Assembly (NCBI GenBank): GCA_020846005.1
Contig: JADLEQ010000070.1
Location: 55,347-119,346 of the forward strand
Source of the DNA: Polyangiaceae bacterium
Lineage (GTDB): Bacteria > Myxococcota_A > Polyangia > Polyangiales > Polyangiaceae
Length of the DNA: 64,000 nucleotides
Reading direction: 5' to 3'
Numbering within the stretch: position 1 is the stretch's first letter; every line of letters starts with the position of its first letter. A program made the position numbers and the translations under genes. Positions 16,256 to 24,795 of this stretch are shown here, piece by piece. The notes beneath the pieces are model-generated. The model was not told where the DNA came from and did not search any database. It was given only the letters and a program-made list of their open reading frames with translations.

Positions 16256-16271
16256 TGGCACGAAGCTCGCA
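16256..16271 (+). promoter_or_regulatory. Sigma-54 promoter for fliD-fliS
   Basis: TGGCACGAAGCTCGCA has TGGCACG and GG-N10-GC; the -12 box is CGC rather than TGC. Predicted +1 near 16281 leaves a 24-nt leader with a gaggag ribosome binding site before the ATG at 16305. Confidence 0.65.
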
Positions 16272-16304
16272 CGGACGAACGACGACTCGAGGAGCACCGC
16301 ACGC

Positions 16305-17633
16305 ATGGCTGGCACAGTGACCTTCGCCGGGATCGGCTCCGGGATGGACGTGGAGAGCCTGATCACGGGCCTCGTCCAGGCGTCGCGAACCGGCGTGAGC
16401 GCGCTCCAGTCGCGGAGGGCCGCCAGTCAGTCCGCGGTGACCACGATGTCCGACGTCTCGAGCCTGCTCTCGACGCTCGAGACCGCCGCCAAGGCGCTCG
16501 ACACGGTGAGCGAGGCGCGGACGCTGAAGGCGAGCACGACCGGCACTGGGGTCGTCGCCAGCGCGAGCGGGGCGGCGCTGCCCGGCTCGTACACACTCGA
16601 GGTGAGCAGCCTCGCGCACGAGCAGCGGAGCTACTCGAGCTCGTTCGCCAGCTCGACGGACGCGCTCGGCCAGACCGGGACGCTCGACGTGACGGTCGGC
16701 ACGGGGGATCCGCTCTCCGTGACCGTCGAGGCCGGCGACAGCCTCGAGGGGATCGCCGCCAAGATCAACGCGCTCGGCGGGCGGGTCTCCGCGTCCGTGC
16801 TCAACGAGGGGTCCGGCTACCGCCTCCAGGTGCGCGGGCTCGACACCGGGGCGGACAACGCGCTGACGTTCGCTGAGAGCGGCGTGGCGCTCGGGCTCGA
16901 TCAGCCGGGCAGCGTCCGGCAGGCCGCCACGGACGCCGTGATGACGGTGGACGGCTTCACGATCACGCGCTCCACCAACCAGGTGAGCGGCGCGATCCCC
17001 GGCGTGACGCTCGCCCTGACGGCGGAGACGACCGATCCGGTCACCCTCACCGTCGAGACGGACGCGAGCGCGCTCCGCACCAAGCTCCAGAGCCTCGCCG
17101 ACGCCTACAACGCCGTCGTGCGCAAGTCGCACCAGGTCGCCGGGCACGGCACCCAGAAGGCCTCCAACCCGGTGCTGTCCGGGGACTCGGCGCTGCGCAC
17201 GGTGACGTCGTCGCTGTCGCGCACCGTGCTTGAGACGCACGGGGACGCGGGGACCTACCAGACGCTCGGCGCGATCGGGATGAAGCTCGAGCGCGACGGC
17301 ACGTTGTCCGTCGATGCCGCCAAGCTCGACGCGGCGCTCGCCGCCGACCCCGGGAGCGTCGAGAAGCTCCTCGGCGGGAGCGACTCGTTCTCCGGGGCGG
17401 CGGACGCGCTGCGCGATGTGGCGTTGGCGCTGACCGAGCCGGACACGGGGGCCGTCGCGCTGCGTAAGGCGACGTTCGAGGCCCGCGGGAAGGCGCTCGC
17501 CGACCGGATCGCCAACGAGGAGAAGCGCCTCGTCACCTACGAGGAGCTCCTCCGCAAACAGTTCAACGCCATGGATCAGAGCGTCGCGGCCAGCAACTCG
17601 ACGCTCCAGTACCTGCTCACGCAGCGAAGCTGA
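16305..17633 (+). CDS. fliD: Flagellar filament cap protein FliD (HAP2)
   Basis: FliD caps the growing filament and inserts flagellin. The 442-residue protein has the N-terminal motif FAGIGSGMDVESLITGLVQA, a central beta-rich region, and the C-terminal helices with NEEKRLVTYEELLRKQFNAM followed by SNSTLQYLLTQ, all family signatures. It is preceded by a sigma-54 promoter and a Shine-Dalgarno site, and followed 15 bp later by fliS. Confidence 0.97.
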   Translation: MAGTVTFAGIGSGMDVESLITGLVQASRTGVSALQSRRAASQSAVTTMSDVSSLLSTLETAAKALDTVSEARTLKASTTGTGVVASASGAALPGSYTLEVSSLAHEQRSYSSSFASSTDALGQTGTLDVTVGTGDPLSVTVEAGDSLEGIAAKINALGGRVSASVLNEGSGYRLQVRGLDTGADNALTFAESGVALGLDQPGSVRQAATDAVMTVDGFTITRSTNQVSGAIPGVTLALTAETTDPVTLTVETDASALRTKLQSLADAYNAVVRKSHQVAGHGTQKASNPVLSGDSALRTVTSSLSRTVLETHGDAGTYQTLGAIGMKLERDGTLSVDAAKLDAALAADPGSVEKLLGGSDSFSGAADALRDVALALTEPDTGAVALRKATFEARGKALADRIANEEKRLVTYEELLRKQFNAMDQSVAASNSTLQYLLTQRS

Positions 17634-17648
17634 CCGGGAGTCCCAGCC

Positions 17649-18053
17649 ATGCAGACGGCCGTCGCGCAGTACCAGAAGATCCGGACCACGACCTCCACGC
17701 CGGGCGAGCTGCTCCTCGCCCTGTACGACGGACTGTTCCGGTTCCTGCACGGGTCGAAGCACGCCCTCGAGCAGGGGAACCGGCGGGACGGAGGCCGGCT
17801 CGCGTCGCGCGCGCACGCCGTCGTCTCCGAGCTGCTGCTCGCGCTCGACCACGACGCCGCGCCCGAGCTCTGCGCGAACCTCGCCGCGCTCTATGACTTC
17901 TGCCTCGATCGGCTGACGACCGCGAACCTGCGGGGGGACGCGAAGTCCGTCGACGAGTGCATCCGGGTGCTGACCCCGCTGCGAGAGGCGTGGAAGCTCG
18001 CCGTCCGCAAGGCCGCCCACGAGGGCGCGGCCGGCACCGGCCGGAGGGCGTGA
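17649..18053 (+). CDS. fliS: Flagellin export chaperone FliS
   Basis: FliS binds unpolymerised flagellin and prevents assembly in the cytoplasm. The 134-residue four-helix protein shows the family start (AVAQYQKIRTTTSTPGELLLALYDG) and the helix with LAALYDFCLDRLTTANLRGD. It lies right after fliD, the standard arrangement. Its stop is followed 1 bp later by a GTG of the methyltransferase gene. Confidence 0.95.
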   Translation: MQTAVAQYQKIRTTTSTPGELLLALYDGLFRFLHGSKHALEQGNRRDGGRLASRAHAVVSELLLALDHDAAPELCANLAALYDFCLDRLTTANLRGDAKSVDECIRVLTPLREAWKLAVRKAAHEGAAGTGRRA

Positions 18054-18054
18054 G

Positions 18055-19362
18055 GTGCGCGCGTCGGAGCCTCCGCGGTACGTCGCGGGCTCCTCGCGTG
18101 ACGAGGTGTGGGCGCATTTCGCCTCGGGCGTGATCGTCCGCGCGACGAGGGGCCGCGCCCGCGCGTACCCGGGCCTCTCCGGGCTGGCTCCGCCGACGGG
18201 GCCGCTCTACACGGCGCTCGTCTCGATGAGCCGGCCCGGGCGCCCCGTGCTGGACGTGGGGTGCGGGGCCGGGACGGGGACCCGCCTGCTGGTGGACGGC
18301 GGCGCGGACGCCGTCGGGGTGGACGCCGACTCGACGGCGCTCGCGTTCGCGCGGGCGTGGGTGCCGGAGGCGACCTTCCACGAGAGCGACCTCGGGACCG
18401 TGCCCGCAGTGCCCCGCTGCGGCGCAGCGATCGTCGCGGACGTGCTCGGGCTCGCCCAGGATCCGGCGGCGATCCTCCGCGCCGTACGGGAGACGGTGGC
18501 GGACGGCGCCTGCGTGCTGGTCGGCGAGCCGGCGGTCGGGGGTGGGGTCAGGGTAATCGGTCCGCTGCGGCGAGCCTTCGGTCAGCGAGGGCTGGTCGCG
18601 CTCGCTCGGAGGGCGGGGTTCCTCCTCGACGGCTGGGCGTGTGAGCCGGGGACGTTCCTCGCGTGCCTGCTCCGGCCCGATCCGCTGCGGGCGGCGCAAG
18701 CCGTGGCCGAGGCGGAGGCGCTCGGGAGCGCCGGGGACGCGCGGGCAGCGCTGGCTCGCCTGGCTAGCCATCGGGGAGGGTCGGATCGCGACCTCGACGC
18801 GGAGGCGTTCGCGCTCGAGGGGCGCCTCCGCTTGCGCCTGGGGGACGGAGACGGCGCCGCGCGCGGGTTCCTCGCGGCCATCGAGCTCGTCCCCGACCAC
18901 CCCGGGGCGCTCGCGGGGCTGTCTACGCTGTCGCTCGCGGCCGGCGATCGAAGGGCCGCGCTCGAGCTCTCGGGTCGTGCTCGCGTCGCGGATCCCGGGG
19001 ATCTCGACGCGGCGGTGGCGGCCGCGTGCGCCGCGGAGGAGGTCGACGACGCGGCGGCCGAGCAGGCCTGGGAGGTCGCGTCCGCGCTGGCTCCAGCCGA
19101 GGTGCCGGTGGCCGGACGGCTGGCGGAGCTGGCCGCTCGGCGAGGCGACCTGGCGCGAGCGATCGTGGTGCTGGAGCGCGTGCGCGGCTACCAGCCGCCG
19201 CCGCCCGTCGCGCTGCACGCGCTGCTCGCCCGCCTGCTCCTCGCCGTGGGTCGCGCCGGCGACGCGCTCCTGGAGTGCAAGCTCGGCCTCGCGCGCAGCC
19301 CGGACGACGAGGAGCTGCTCGAGCTGGCCGGCGAGCTGCGCCGCGACGCGGTCGCGAGCTGA
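18055..19362 (+). CDS. SAM-dependent methyltransferase fused to TPR repeats
   Basis: Residues about 60-200 form a class I methyltransferase: motif I VLDVGCGAGTGTRLL, acidic motif II GVDADSTALAFARAW. Residues about 215-430 are helical pairs of TPR type (ALEGRLRLRLGDGDGAARGF, LAELAARRGDLARAIVVLE). The substrate is unknown. Its placement 1 bp after fliS suggests modification of flagellin, of another exported component, or of the glycan. The N-terminal 50 residues are unassigned. It is the last gene before a convergent hairpin. Confidence 0.8.
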   Translation: MRASEPPRYVAGSSRDEVWAHFASGVIVRATRGRARAYPGLSGLAPPTGPLYTALVSMSRPGRPVLDVGCGAGTGTRLLVDGGADAVGVDADSTALAFARAWVPEATFHESDLGTVPAVPRCGAAIVADVLGLAQDPAAILRAVRETVADGACVLVGEPAVGGGVRVIGPLRRAFGQRGLVALARRAGFLLDGWACEPGTFLACLLRPDPLRAAQAVAEAEALGSAGDARAALARLASHRGGSDRDLDAEAFALEGRLRLRLGDGDGAARGFLAAIELVPDHPGALAGLSTLSLAAGDRRAALELSGRARVADPGDLDAAVAAACAAEEVDDAAAEQAWEVASALAPAEVPVAGRLAELAARRGDLARAIVVLERVRGYQPPPPVALHALLARLLLAVGRAGDALLECKLGLARSPDDEELLELAGELRRDAVAS

Positions 19363-19389
19363 GCGGGCCCTTGGGCGGCGCGGGCCCGC
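19363..19389. terminator. Convergent hairpin between the fliDS unit and the nonulosonic acid operon
   Basis: GCGGGCCC and GGGCCCGC are perfect inverted repeats around an 11-nt loop, directly after the plus-strand stop at 19362 and about 25 bp from the minus-strand stop at 19415. It could serve both directions; no U-run is present. Confidence 0.5.
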
Positions 19390-19414
19390 GGGTCGGCCAG
19401 CGCCGGGCGCGGTC

Positions 19415-20614
19415 TCACTCCGCTGCGCCCGCGGTGAGGAGCGACTCGACCACCTCGCAGATCGCGTGCCACGCCGCGAGATGGAGCTCCTGCACTCGGG
19501 CGGTGTCGCGTGCGGGCGCGACGAAGCAGAGATCGGCGCGCTCGGCGAGGGGCGCGCCGCGCTCGCCCGTGAACGCGATCGTCGTGGCCCCGCGCTCACG
19601 CCCGGCGTCGAGCGCCGCGAGGATGTTGGGCGAGGACCCGCTCGTCGTGATCCCGACCACGACGTCGCCGGCGCGGGCGAGCGCGCGGATCTGCCGCGCG
19701 AACACGTCCTCGTACCGGTAGTCGTTGGCGATGGCGGTGAGGGCTGGGGTGTCCGCGCCGAGCGCGATGGCGGGCCACGGCTCGCGGTCGCGCAGGAACC
19801 GACAGAGGAGCTCCCCGGCGACGTGCTGCGCGTCCGCGGCGCTGCCGCCGTTGCCGCACAGCAGGACCTTCCCGCCGCGGCGGAGGGCGCCGGCGAGCGC
19901 GCACGCGAGCCGGGCGATCTCGGCGGGGGCCTCGTCGGCGAAGCGTCGGTGCGCCTCGAGGCTGGCGTGGGCGATCCGCCGCACGGCGCGCTCCGCGGCG
20001 TCGCGCTCCGCGCGGGGCTCGCGCTCCGCGAGGACGAGCTCCACCGCCTCCTGCACCGCGCCGCGCCCCCCCGGGGACGAGAGCGTGCGGTGCGCGGCGC
20101 GCCGCGCCTCCACGCTGGCGTCGACCGGCGCGAGCCCCAGGGCGACGGCGGCGAGGGCCGGCGCGTCACGATCCGAGTCGCCGACGTAGCAGATCCGATC
20201 CAGCCCCACGCCGAGGCGGGCGCCGAGCTCGTGGAGGGCGGCGAGCTTGTCCTTGCGGCCCTCGAGCACCAGCTCGGGCTTCACCAGGTGGGCGATCCGC
20301 TCCACCGCCGCCCCCTCCTCCCCGGTCACGAGGGCCACGCGGACCCCGGCGGTGCGAGCCCGGGTGCAAGCGTCGAGGTCGCGGTAGCTCAGGCGCTTCC
20401 CCGCGCCGCCGCCGTCGCGCAGCGTGAGCCGCCCGTCCGTCAACACGCCGTCCACGTCGAGCGCGAGGACCTCGAGGTGCGTCGCCGGCTCCGGCGGGGG
20501 TGGCGCCGTGCGCAGCCGAGCGGACGAGTCGAGCGCCACGAGGACCGCCTCGCGGAGTGAGCCCGGGGGTGCGGCGGCCGCGGGCTCGGGCTCGAGCGCC
20601 CGCGCTGCGGTCAC
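19415..20614 (-). CDS. Fusion of a KdsC-like HAD phosphatase and a GmhA-like SIS isomerase
   Basis: Residues about 46-200 form a HAD phosphatase of the KdsC/NeuC-phosphatase type, with motif I DVDGVLTDG (53-61), LVTGEEGAAVERIA, and the metal-site loop CYVGDSDRDAPAL. Residues about 245-399 form a sugar isomerase (SIS) domain like sedoheptulose-7-phosphate isomerase GmhA, with GKVLLCGNGGSAADAQH and GITTSGSSPNILAAL. The start is a GTG overlapping the SDR stop (GTGA). The protein is last in the operon. Likely roles are dephosphorylation of the nonulosonate-9-phosphate or of a sugar precursor, and an aldose-ketose isomerisation. The fused form was not familiar to me. Confidence 0.82.
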   Translation of the reverse strand: MTAARALEPEPAAAAPPGSLREAVLVALDSSARLRTAPPPPEPATHLEVLALDVDGVLTDGRLTLRDGGGAGKRLSYRDLDACTRARTAGVRVALVTGEEGAAVERIAHLVKPELVLEGRKDKLAALHELGARLGVGLDRICYVGDSDRDAPALAAVALGLAPVDASVEARRAAHRTLSSPGGRGAVQEAVELVLAEREPRAERDAAERAVRRIAHASLEAHRRFADEAPAEIARLACALAGALRRGGKVLLCGNGGSAADAQHVAGELLCRFLRDREPWPAIALGADTPALTAIANDYRYEDVFARQIRALARAGDVVVGITTSGSSPNILAALDAGRERGATTIAFTGERGAPLAERADLCFVAPARDTARVQELHLAAWHAICEVVESLLTAGAAE

Positions 20615-21474
20615 CAGCACGTGCGGCCTCCGTCCACGACCAGCGTCGCGCCCGTCATGTACGACGACGCGTCGGAGCAGAGGAACACCAGGGCGCCCAT
20701 GTACTCGTCGCGGTGCGCCATCCGCCCGAGCGGGATGCGGTCGATCAGGCGCGCCACGAACTCCTCGGGTTGGCCGTTGGCGACGCCTCCCGGGCAGAGG
20801 GCGTTCACGCGGACGCCGCGGTCCGCCCAGTACGTCGCGAGGTAGCGCGTCAGGCCGAGCAGCCCCGACTTCAGCACCGAGTAGGTCACCGGCTTCACGG
20901 GCTGCTCGCTGGGGGGCAGCCCGTCGATCTGGTAGAGCCGCTGGTCGGGCGCGACGATCGCTAGATCGCTCGCGATGTTCACGATCGACCCGCCCCCGGC
21001 GGCGGCCATGTGCGTCCCGAAGACCCGCGCGCAGAGGAAGGCGCCGGTGAGGCCGACGGCGAGCTCCTCGTGCCACCGCGCCAGGGGGAAGGCCTCGAGC
21101 CGGCCGCTCGCGAGCGCCGCCCCGCCCGCCTTGGGGTCCACGGCCGCGTTGTTCACGAGCACGTCGATCCGGCCGTGGCGGTCGAGCACCACGGCGAGCG
21201 CTCGCTCGACCGAGGCCTCGTCCGTCACGTCGAGGTGGAGGGCCTGCGCCCGTCGCCCGAGCTCGTCGGCCACGGAGCGGGCGCGCTCGTGGCACACGTC
21301 GGCGAGGACCGCCGTCCCCCCGGCCTCCACCACCGCGCGCGCGTGCCGCGTGCCGAGCAAGCCCGCGCCGCCCGTGACCAGCACCACGCGCCCTGCGAGC
21401 GAGAAGAGCTCGAGGGTCGCGCGGCGCGGGGCCGGCGCCGGGATGGTGGTCAGGTCGGAAGTCTCTGAGTCCAT
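20611..21474 (-). CDS. Short-chain dehydrogenase/reductase of the flagellin-modification (PtmA-like) type
   Basis: A 287-residue NAD(P)-dependent SDR. The cofactor motif is VLVTGGAGLLGTRHARA (TGxxxxxG), the active-site Ser is in SIVNIASDLA, and the catalytic pair is YSVLKSG (YxxxK). VNALCPGGVANGQPEEF completes the pattern. Near neighbours in memory are oxidoreductases of flagellin glycan clusters such as Campylobacter PtmA. The ATG at 21474 has a GGGAGG site 8 nt upstream and overlaps the cytidylyltransferase gene by 25 bp, so the long overlap is real rather than a start error. Confidence 0.88.
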   Translation of the reverse strand: MDSETSDLTTIPAPAPRRATLELFSLAGRVVLVTGGAGLLGTRHARAVVEAGGTAVLADVCHERARSVADELGRRAQALHLDVTDEASVERALAVVLDRHGRIDVLVNNAAVDPKAGGAALASGRLEAFPLARWHEELAVGLTGAFLCARVFGTHMAAAGGGSIVNIASDLAIVAPDQRLYQIDGLPPSEQPVKPVTYSVLKSGLLGLTRYLATYWADRGVRVNALCPGGVANGQPEEFVARLIDRIPLGRMAHRDEYMGALVFLCSDASSYMTGATLVVDGGRTCW

Positions 21475-22193
21475 GGGTCCGTCCTCCCTTCTTGCTGGCG
21501 GAGCAGGCCGCGCTCGAGCTCCGGGAGCTGCTCGGGGTAGTCGAGATCACCCGGTGAGCGGATCACGAACGCCAGGCAGCGCTGGCCGACCATCGAGCCC
21601 TGCTCGAGGACCGCACGCGGGCGGACGACGTCGACGTGGCCGTTCTGCCAGTACGCCACCGGCAACGCCTGGCGCGGCATGGAGTGCGCCTCGGCCACGC
21701 CCTGGATCCGCACCACCGGCTCCAGCACTCCGTCGACGATCCGCCACATCTTGTACGGGGTCTGCAGCGCCGGTCCGACCGAGCGGAGCGCGTCCGCGGT
21801 AGGATCGGCGAGCATGCGCTCGACCGCGCGGTCGATGGCCCCCGGCTCGCGGATGGGCGCGGTCGGGCGGAGGTGGACGACGAGCTCCGGGAGCGCCCCC
21901 TCGTGCTGCACGAGCCAGAGGAGCGCGTGGCGGAACACGTCGAGATCCGTCGCCGCGTCGGTCGCGTGCTCCGGGGGGCGCCGGAACGGCACCTCGGCGC
22001 CGTGCGCGAGCGCCACCGCGGCGATCTCGTCGTCGTCGGTCGACACGAGGACGCGGGTCACGGACGTGGCCGCTCTCGCGTGATCGATCGACCAGACGAG
22101 CAGAGGCTTGCCGGCCACGGGCAGCACGTTCTTGCGCGGCACCCCCTTGGAGCCGCCGCGGGCCGGGATGAGCGCCAGCACCTCCGGCTTCAC
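21450..22193 (-). CDS. CMP-nonulosonate (acylneuraminate) cytidylyltransferase
   Basis: This enzyme activates a nonulosonic acid with CTP, making the CMP-sugar donor. Its 247 residues show the nucleotide-binding signature LALIPARGGSKGVPRKN, then STDDDEIAAVALAHGAEVPF, the LRPTAPIREPGAIDRAV motif and ALQTPYKMWRI, all typical of NeuA/PtmB proteins. The GTG start overlaps the upstream oxidoreductase stop (GTGA). It belongs to the seven-gene operon with neuB. Confidence 0.93.
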   Translation of the reverse strand: MKPEVLALIPARGGSKGVPRKNVLPVAGKPLLVWSIDHARAATSVTRVLVSTDDDEIAAVALAHGAEVPFRRPPEHATDAATDLDVFRHALLWLVQHEGALPELVVHLRPTAPIREPGAIDRAVERMLADPTADALRSVGPALQTPYKMWRIVDGVLEPVVRIQGVAEAHSMPRQALPVAYWQNGHVDVVRPRAVLEQGSMVGQRCLAFVIRSPGDLDYPEQLPELERGLLRQQEGRTDPWTQRLPT

Positions 22194-23236
22194 GCGGCCA
22201 CCTCGAGCGGCGCGTGGCCGCGGTCGAGGGCCGCGCGGACGGCCAGCGCCGTCTCGAGCGCCGCCTGACCGCTGCGGAGATCCGCCTCGGGCCGCGTGCC
22301 GGCCGCGACGTGGCCGAGCAGCTCGCGGAGCTGGTCCACGAAGAGCTGCCGGCGGGGCCGCCCTGCCCACGAGAGCTCCTCGACGGCTGCACCTCGGGCG
22401 TCCCACCGGACGAAGCGCGCCTCGGCGAGGTTCCACTCCGCCGCCCCGTCGGTCCCGACGACGCGCACGAGCCGGCGGGTGGGTCGCTGGAGGAAGTCCT
22501 GGTGGAGCGCCACCGGCAAGGGCGGCGCGCCCGCGCGCGGCACCTCGAGGAGCGTGGACGCGACGTCCTCGGTCTCCACCCCGAGCGCGGAGAGCTTGCC
22601 GCCGGAGGCGGCCAGCACCCGCGGCCGCCCGAAGAGCGCGTGGACCAGGTCGATCTCGTGGATCTGGCTCAGCACGACGCCACCGCCCAGCGCGGCGATC
22701 GAAGGATAGGCTGCTCGGTAGTCCTCGAAAGGGTGGAACCCGGGGAGCCACTCGCCGACCTCGAGCTGAGCGAAGCAGGGGCGGCCGACGGCGCCCGTGG
22801 CGAGCACCTCGCGCAGCCGATGAAACCCGGGGTGCTGGCGGAGCTGCACCCCGACCATCCCGATGACGCCGCGGCGCTCCGCCTCGGCTACCAGCTCGGC
22901 GACCCCCGCGAGCGACGCGCCGAGCGGCTTCTCGACCAGCACGTGGGCGCCCGCCTGGACCGCCGCCAGCGCCGTCTGCACGTGGAACGCCGGCGGGTTC
23001 GCGACGATCACGAGCGCCGGGCGCTCGGCGAGCGCGAGGCCCAGGTCTTGGTGCACTCTCGCCCCGAGCGCCGCGGCCGGGTCGAGCCCGTCGGTGGCGC
23101 TGAGATCGTCGTCGATCACCCGCGAGTCGCCGCGCACGCGGTACGCGACGAGGTCGAGCTCGTCGCCCAGGAGCTCGCGCAGACACCGCCCGTGCCGCTG
23201 CCCGATCCGCCCGAGGCCCGCCAAGAGCACGCGCAT
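22190..23236 (-). CDS. Gfo/Idh/MocA-family sugar oxidoreductase
   Basis: A 348-residue NAD(P)-dependent oxidoreductase. The N-terminal Rossmann fold has LLAGLGRIGQRHGRCL. The conserved VLVEKPLGASLAGVAEL (EKP) carries the catalytic Lys, and GGGVVLSQIHEIDLVHALFG is typical of the C-terminal substrate domain with its catalytic His. It lies between neuB and the cytidylyltransferase, so it probably oxidises or reduces the sugar precursor or a nucleotide-linked form. Substrate not readable. Confidence 0.88.
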   Translation of the reverse strand: MRVLLAGLGRIGQRHGRCLRELLGDELDLVAYRVRGDSRVIDDDLSATDGLDPAAALGARVHQDLGLALAERPALVIVANPPAFHVQTALAAVQAGAHVLVEKPLGASLAGVAELVAEAERRGVIGMVGVQLRQHPGFHRLREVLATGAVGRPCFAQLEVGEWLPGFHPFEDYRAAYPSIAALGGGVVLSQIHEIDLVHALFGRPRVLAASGGKLSALGVETEDVASTLLEVPRAGAPPLPVALHQDFLQRPTRRLVRVVGTDGAAEWNLAEARFVRWDARGAAVEELSWAGRPRRQLFVDQLRELLGHVAAGTRPEADLRSGQAALETALAVRAALDRGHAPLEVAA

Positions 23237-23239
23237 GGG

Positions 23240-24106
23240 TCAGCCCACTCGCCGGAGCTTCTTCTGGATGGCGAGCTCGTCGCTCGACACGACCTTGATC
23301 CCGTCGCCGAGGGCGCTCTCGACGACGCGGCAGTCGCGGACGAGCCGGCAGAGCCCGTGCGGTTCGACGCTCGCGGGCTGGTCCGTCCCCCACATGGCGC
23401 GATCGAGCGTGATGTGCCGCTCGACGACGCACGCGCCGAGCGCCACGGCCGCGATGGTGGTCGAGAGGCCCGTCTCGTGGCCGCTGTACCCGACGGGCAC
23501 GCCGTACCGCGCGCGGAGCACGCCGATCATGCGCAGGTTCAGGTCCTTCGGCTTGGCGGGGTACGCGCTCGTCGTGTGGAGGAGGATGAGGTCCTGGGTG
23601 CCGAGCACCTCGACGGCGTGATCCACCTGCCCTAGCGTGCTCATCCCGGTAGAGACGAGGAGCGGGCGGCCCGTCGCGCGGTGGTGCCGCAGCAGCGCGT
23701 CGTCGGTGAGGCTGGCGGAGGCGATCTTGTACGCGGGCGGGTCGAACTGCTCGAGGAAGTCGACGCTCGCCTCGTCCCAACACGAGGCAAACCAGGCGAT
23801 CGAGCGCTCGCGGCAGTAGCGCGCGATGTCGAAGTAGGCGTCCGCGCCGAGCTCGAGGCCCCGCTTCAGGTCGCCGTTCGTGGCGCCGAACGGGCTCTCG
23901 CGGGGGCGGGCGAGCTCGTCGGCCGAGTAGACCACGTCGACGGTGCGTTTCTGGAATTTCACCGCCTGACACCCCGCGACCGCCGCCGCGTCGATCAGGC
24001 GATGCGCGACACCGAGGTCGCCGTTGTGGTTGATGCCGATCTCGCCGATGAAGTAGCAGGGGGCGCCGTCGCCGAGGGGGACTCCGCCGATCATCACGCG
24101 GTTCAT
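23240..24106 (-). CDS. neuB: NeuB-family nonulosonic acid synthase lacking the SAF domain
   Basis: NeuB enzymes condense phosphoenolpyruvate with an acylamino hexose or its 6-phosphate to form a nine-carbon acid. The 288-residue product has the TIM-barrel signatures FIGEIGINHNGDLGVAHRLID, QAVKFQKRTVDVVYS, LVSTGMSTLGQVDHAVE, LLHTTSAYPAKPKDLNLRMI and VGYSGHETGLSTTIAAVALG. It ends at about the place where the C-terminal antifreeze-like (SAF) domain of standard NeuB (about 340-350 residues) would start. The ATG at 24106 overlaps the methyltransferase stop by 4 bp. Confidence 0.93.
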   Translation of the reverse strand: MNRVMIGGVPLGDGAPCYFIGEIGINHNGDLGVAHRLIDAAAVAGCQAVKFQKRTVDVVYSADELARPRESPFGATNGDLKRGLELGADAYFDIARYCRERSIAWFASCWDEASVDFLEQFDPPAYKIASASLTDDALLRHHRATGRPLLVSTGMSTLGQVDHAVEVLGTQDLILLHTTSAYPAKPKDLNLRMIGVLRARYGVPVGYSGHETGLSTTIAAVALGACVVERHITLDRAMWGTDQPASVEPHGLCRLVRDCRVVESALGDGIKVVSSDELAIQKKLRRVG

Positions 24107-24795
24107 GGGATCTCCTTGCTGGGCTCCGGTGGCTCCACGGCCGGGCGCCGTCCGACACAGAGCAACATCCGTTCCTTCGAGAACCGGACGAGCTTCCACG
24201 CATCGAGCGCGCTCGGCGCGAGGCGCGCTGCGGCTGCGATCGGGCGCAGCCAGGGTCGCTCCCAGAGGAAGGGGAGCTGGAGGAAGGTCTCCGCGCGGAC
24301 GATCTCGAAGCCGTGGCACGCGAGGCAGTCGCGGAGCCCGCGCAGCGTGTAGGGACGTACGTGGGTCCAGTCGTCGTAGAAATGACGCCACTGGGCGTCC
24401 CAGTCCGGCACCAGCGCCACGAGCAGCCCGCCGGGCGCGAGCACGCGGTGGACCTCCGCGAGCAGCGGCGTCGGATCCGCCACATGCTCCAGGAAGCTCT
24501 TGGTGAAGACGACGCCGAAGTGCGCCGCGGGGAACGGCAGAGGGTCGCGGGTGAGATCGACGCGGTGGACGCGGGCCGACGGGCGGACGGCGCGGTCCAC
24601 GCCCTCGCTCTCCCAGCCGAGCGCGGCGAAGCGCTCCACGTAGTCGGCGTTGCCGCAGCCGAGGTCGAGAAGACGCCGGTTCGGGCTCGACGCGAGCGCG
24701 CGCGCGTCCAGGTGCGCGGCAAGGCGGGCGGGGTACTCCGTGCGCGGCAGCGCGCCGTAGCGGAGCTCGAGGTAGGAGTCCGTGGCGGCGGTCAC
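24103..24795 (-). CDS. Class I SAM-dependent methyltransferase in the nonulosonic acid operon
   Basis: The 230-residue protein has motif I RLLDLGCGNADYVERFAAL, a catalytic-region FTKSFLEHVADPTPLLAEV and RVLAPGGLLVALVPDWD, typical of small-molecule (sugar, quinone-like) methyltransferases. Both ends overlap neighbours by 4 bp (GTGA at its start, ATGA into neuB). It probably methylates the sugar, giving an O- or N-methylated nonulosonate, but the target is inferred from context. Confidence 0.85.
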   Translation of the reverse strand: MTAATDSYLELRYGALPRTEYPARLAAHLDARALASSPNRRLLDLGCGNADYVERFAALGWESEGVDRAVRPSARVHRVDLTRDPLPFPAAHFGVVFTKSFLEHVADPTPLLAEVHRVLAPGGLLVALVPDWDAQWRHFYDDWTHVRPYTLRGLRDCLACHGFEIVRAETFLQLPFLWERPWLRPIAAAARLAPSALDAWKLVRFSKERMLLCVGRRPAVEPPEPSKEIP

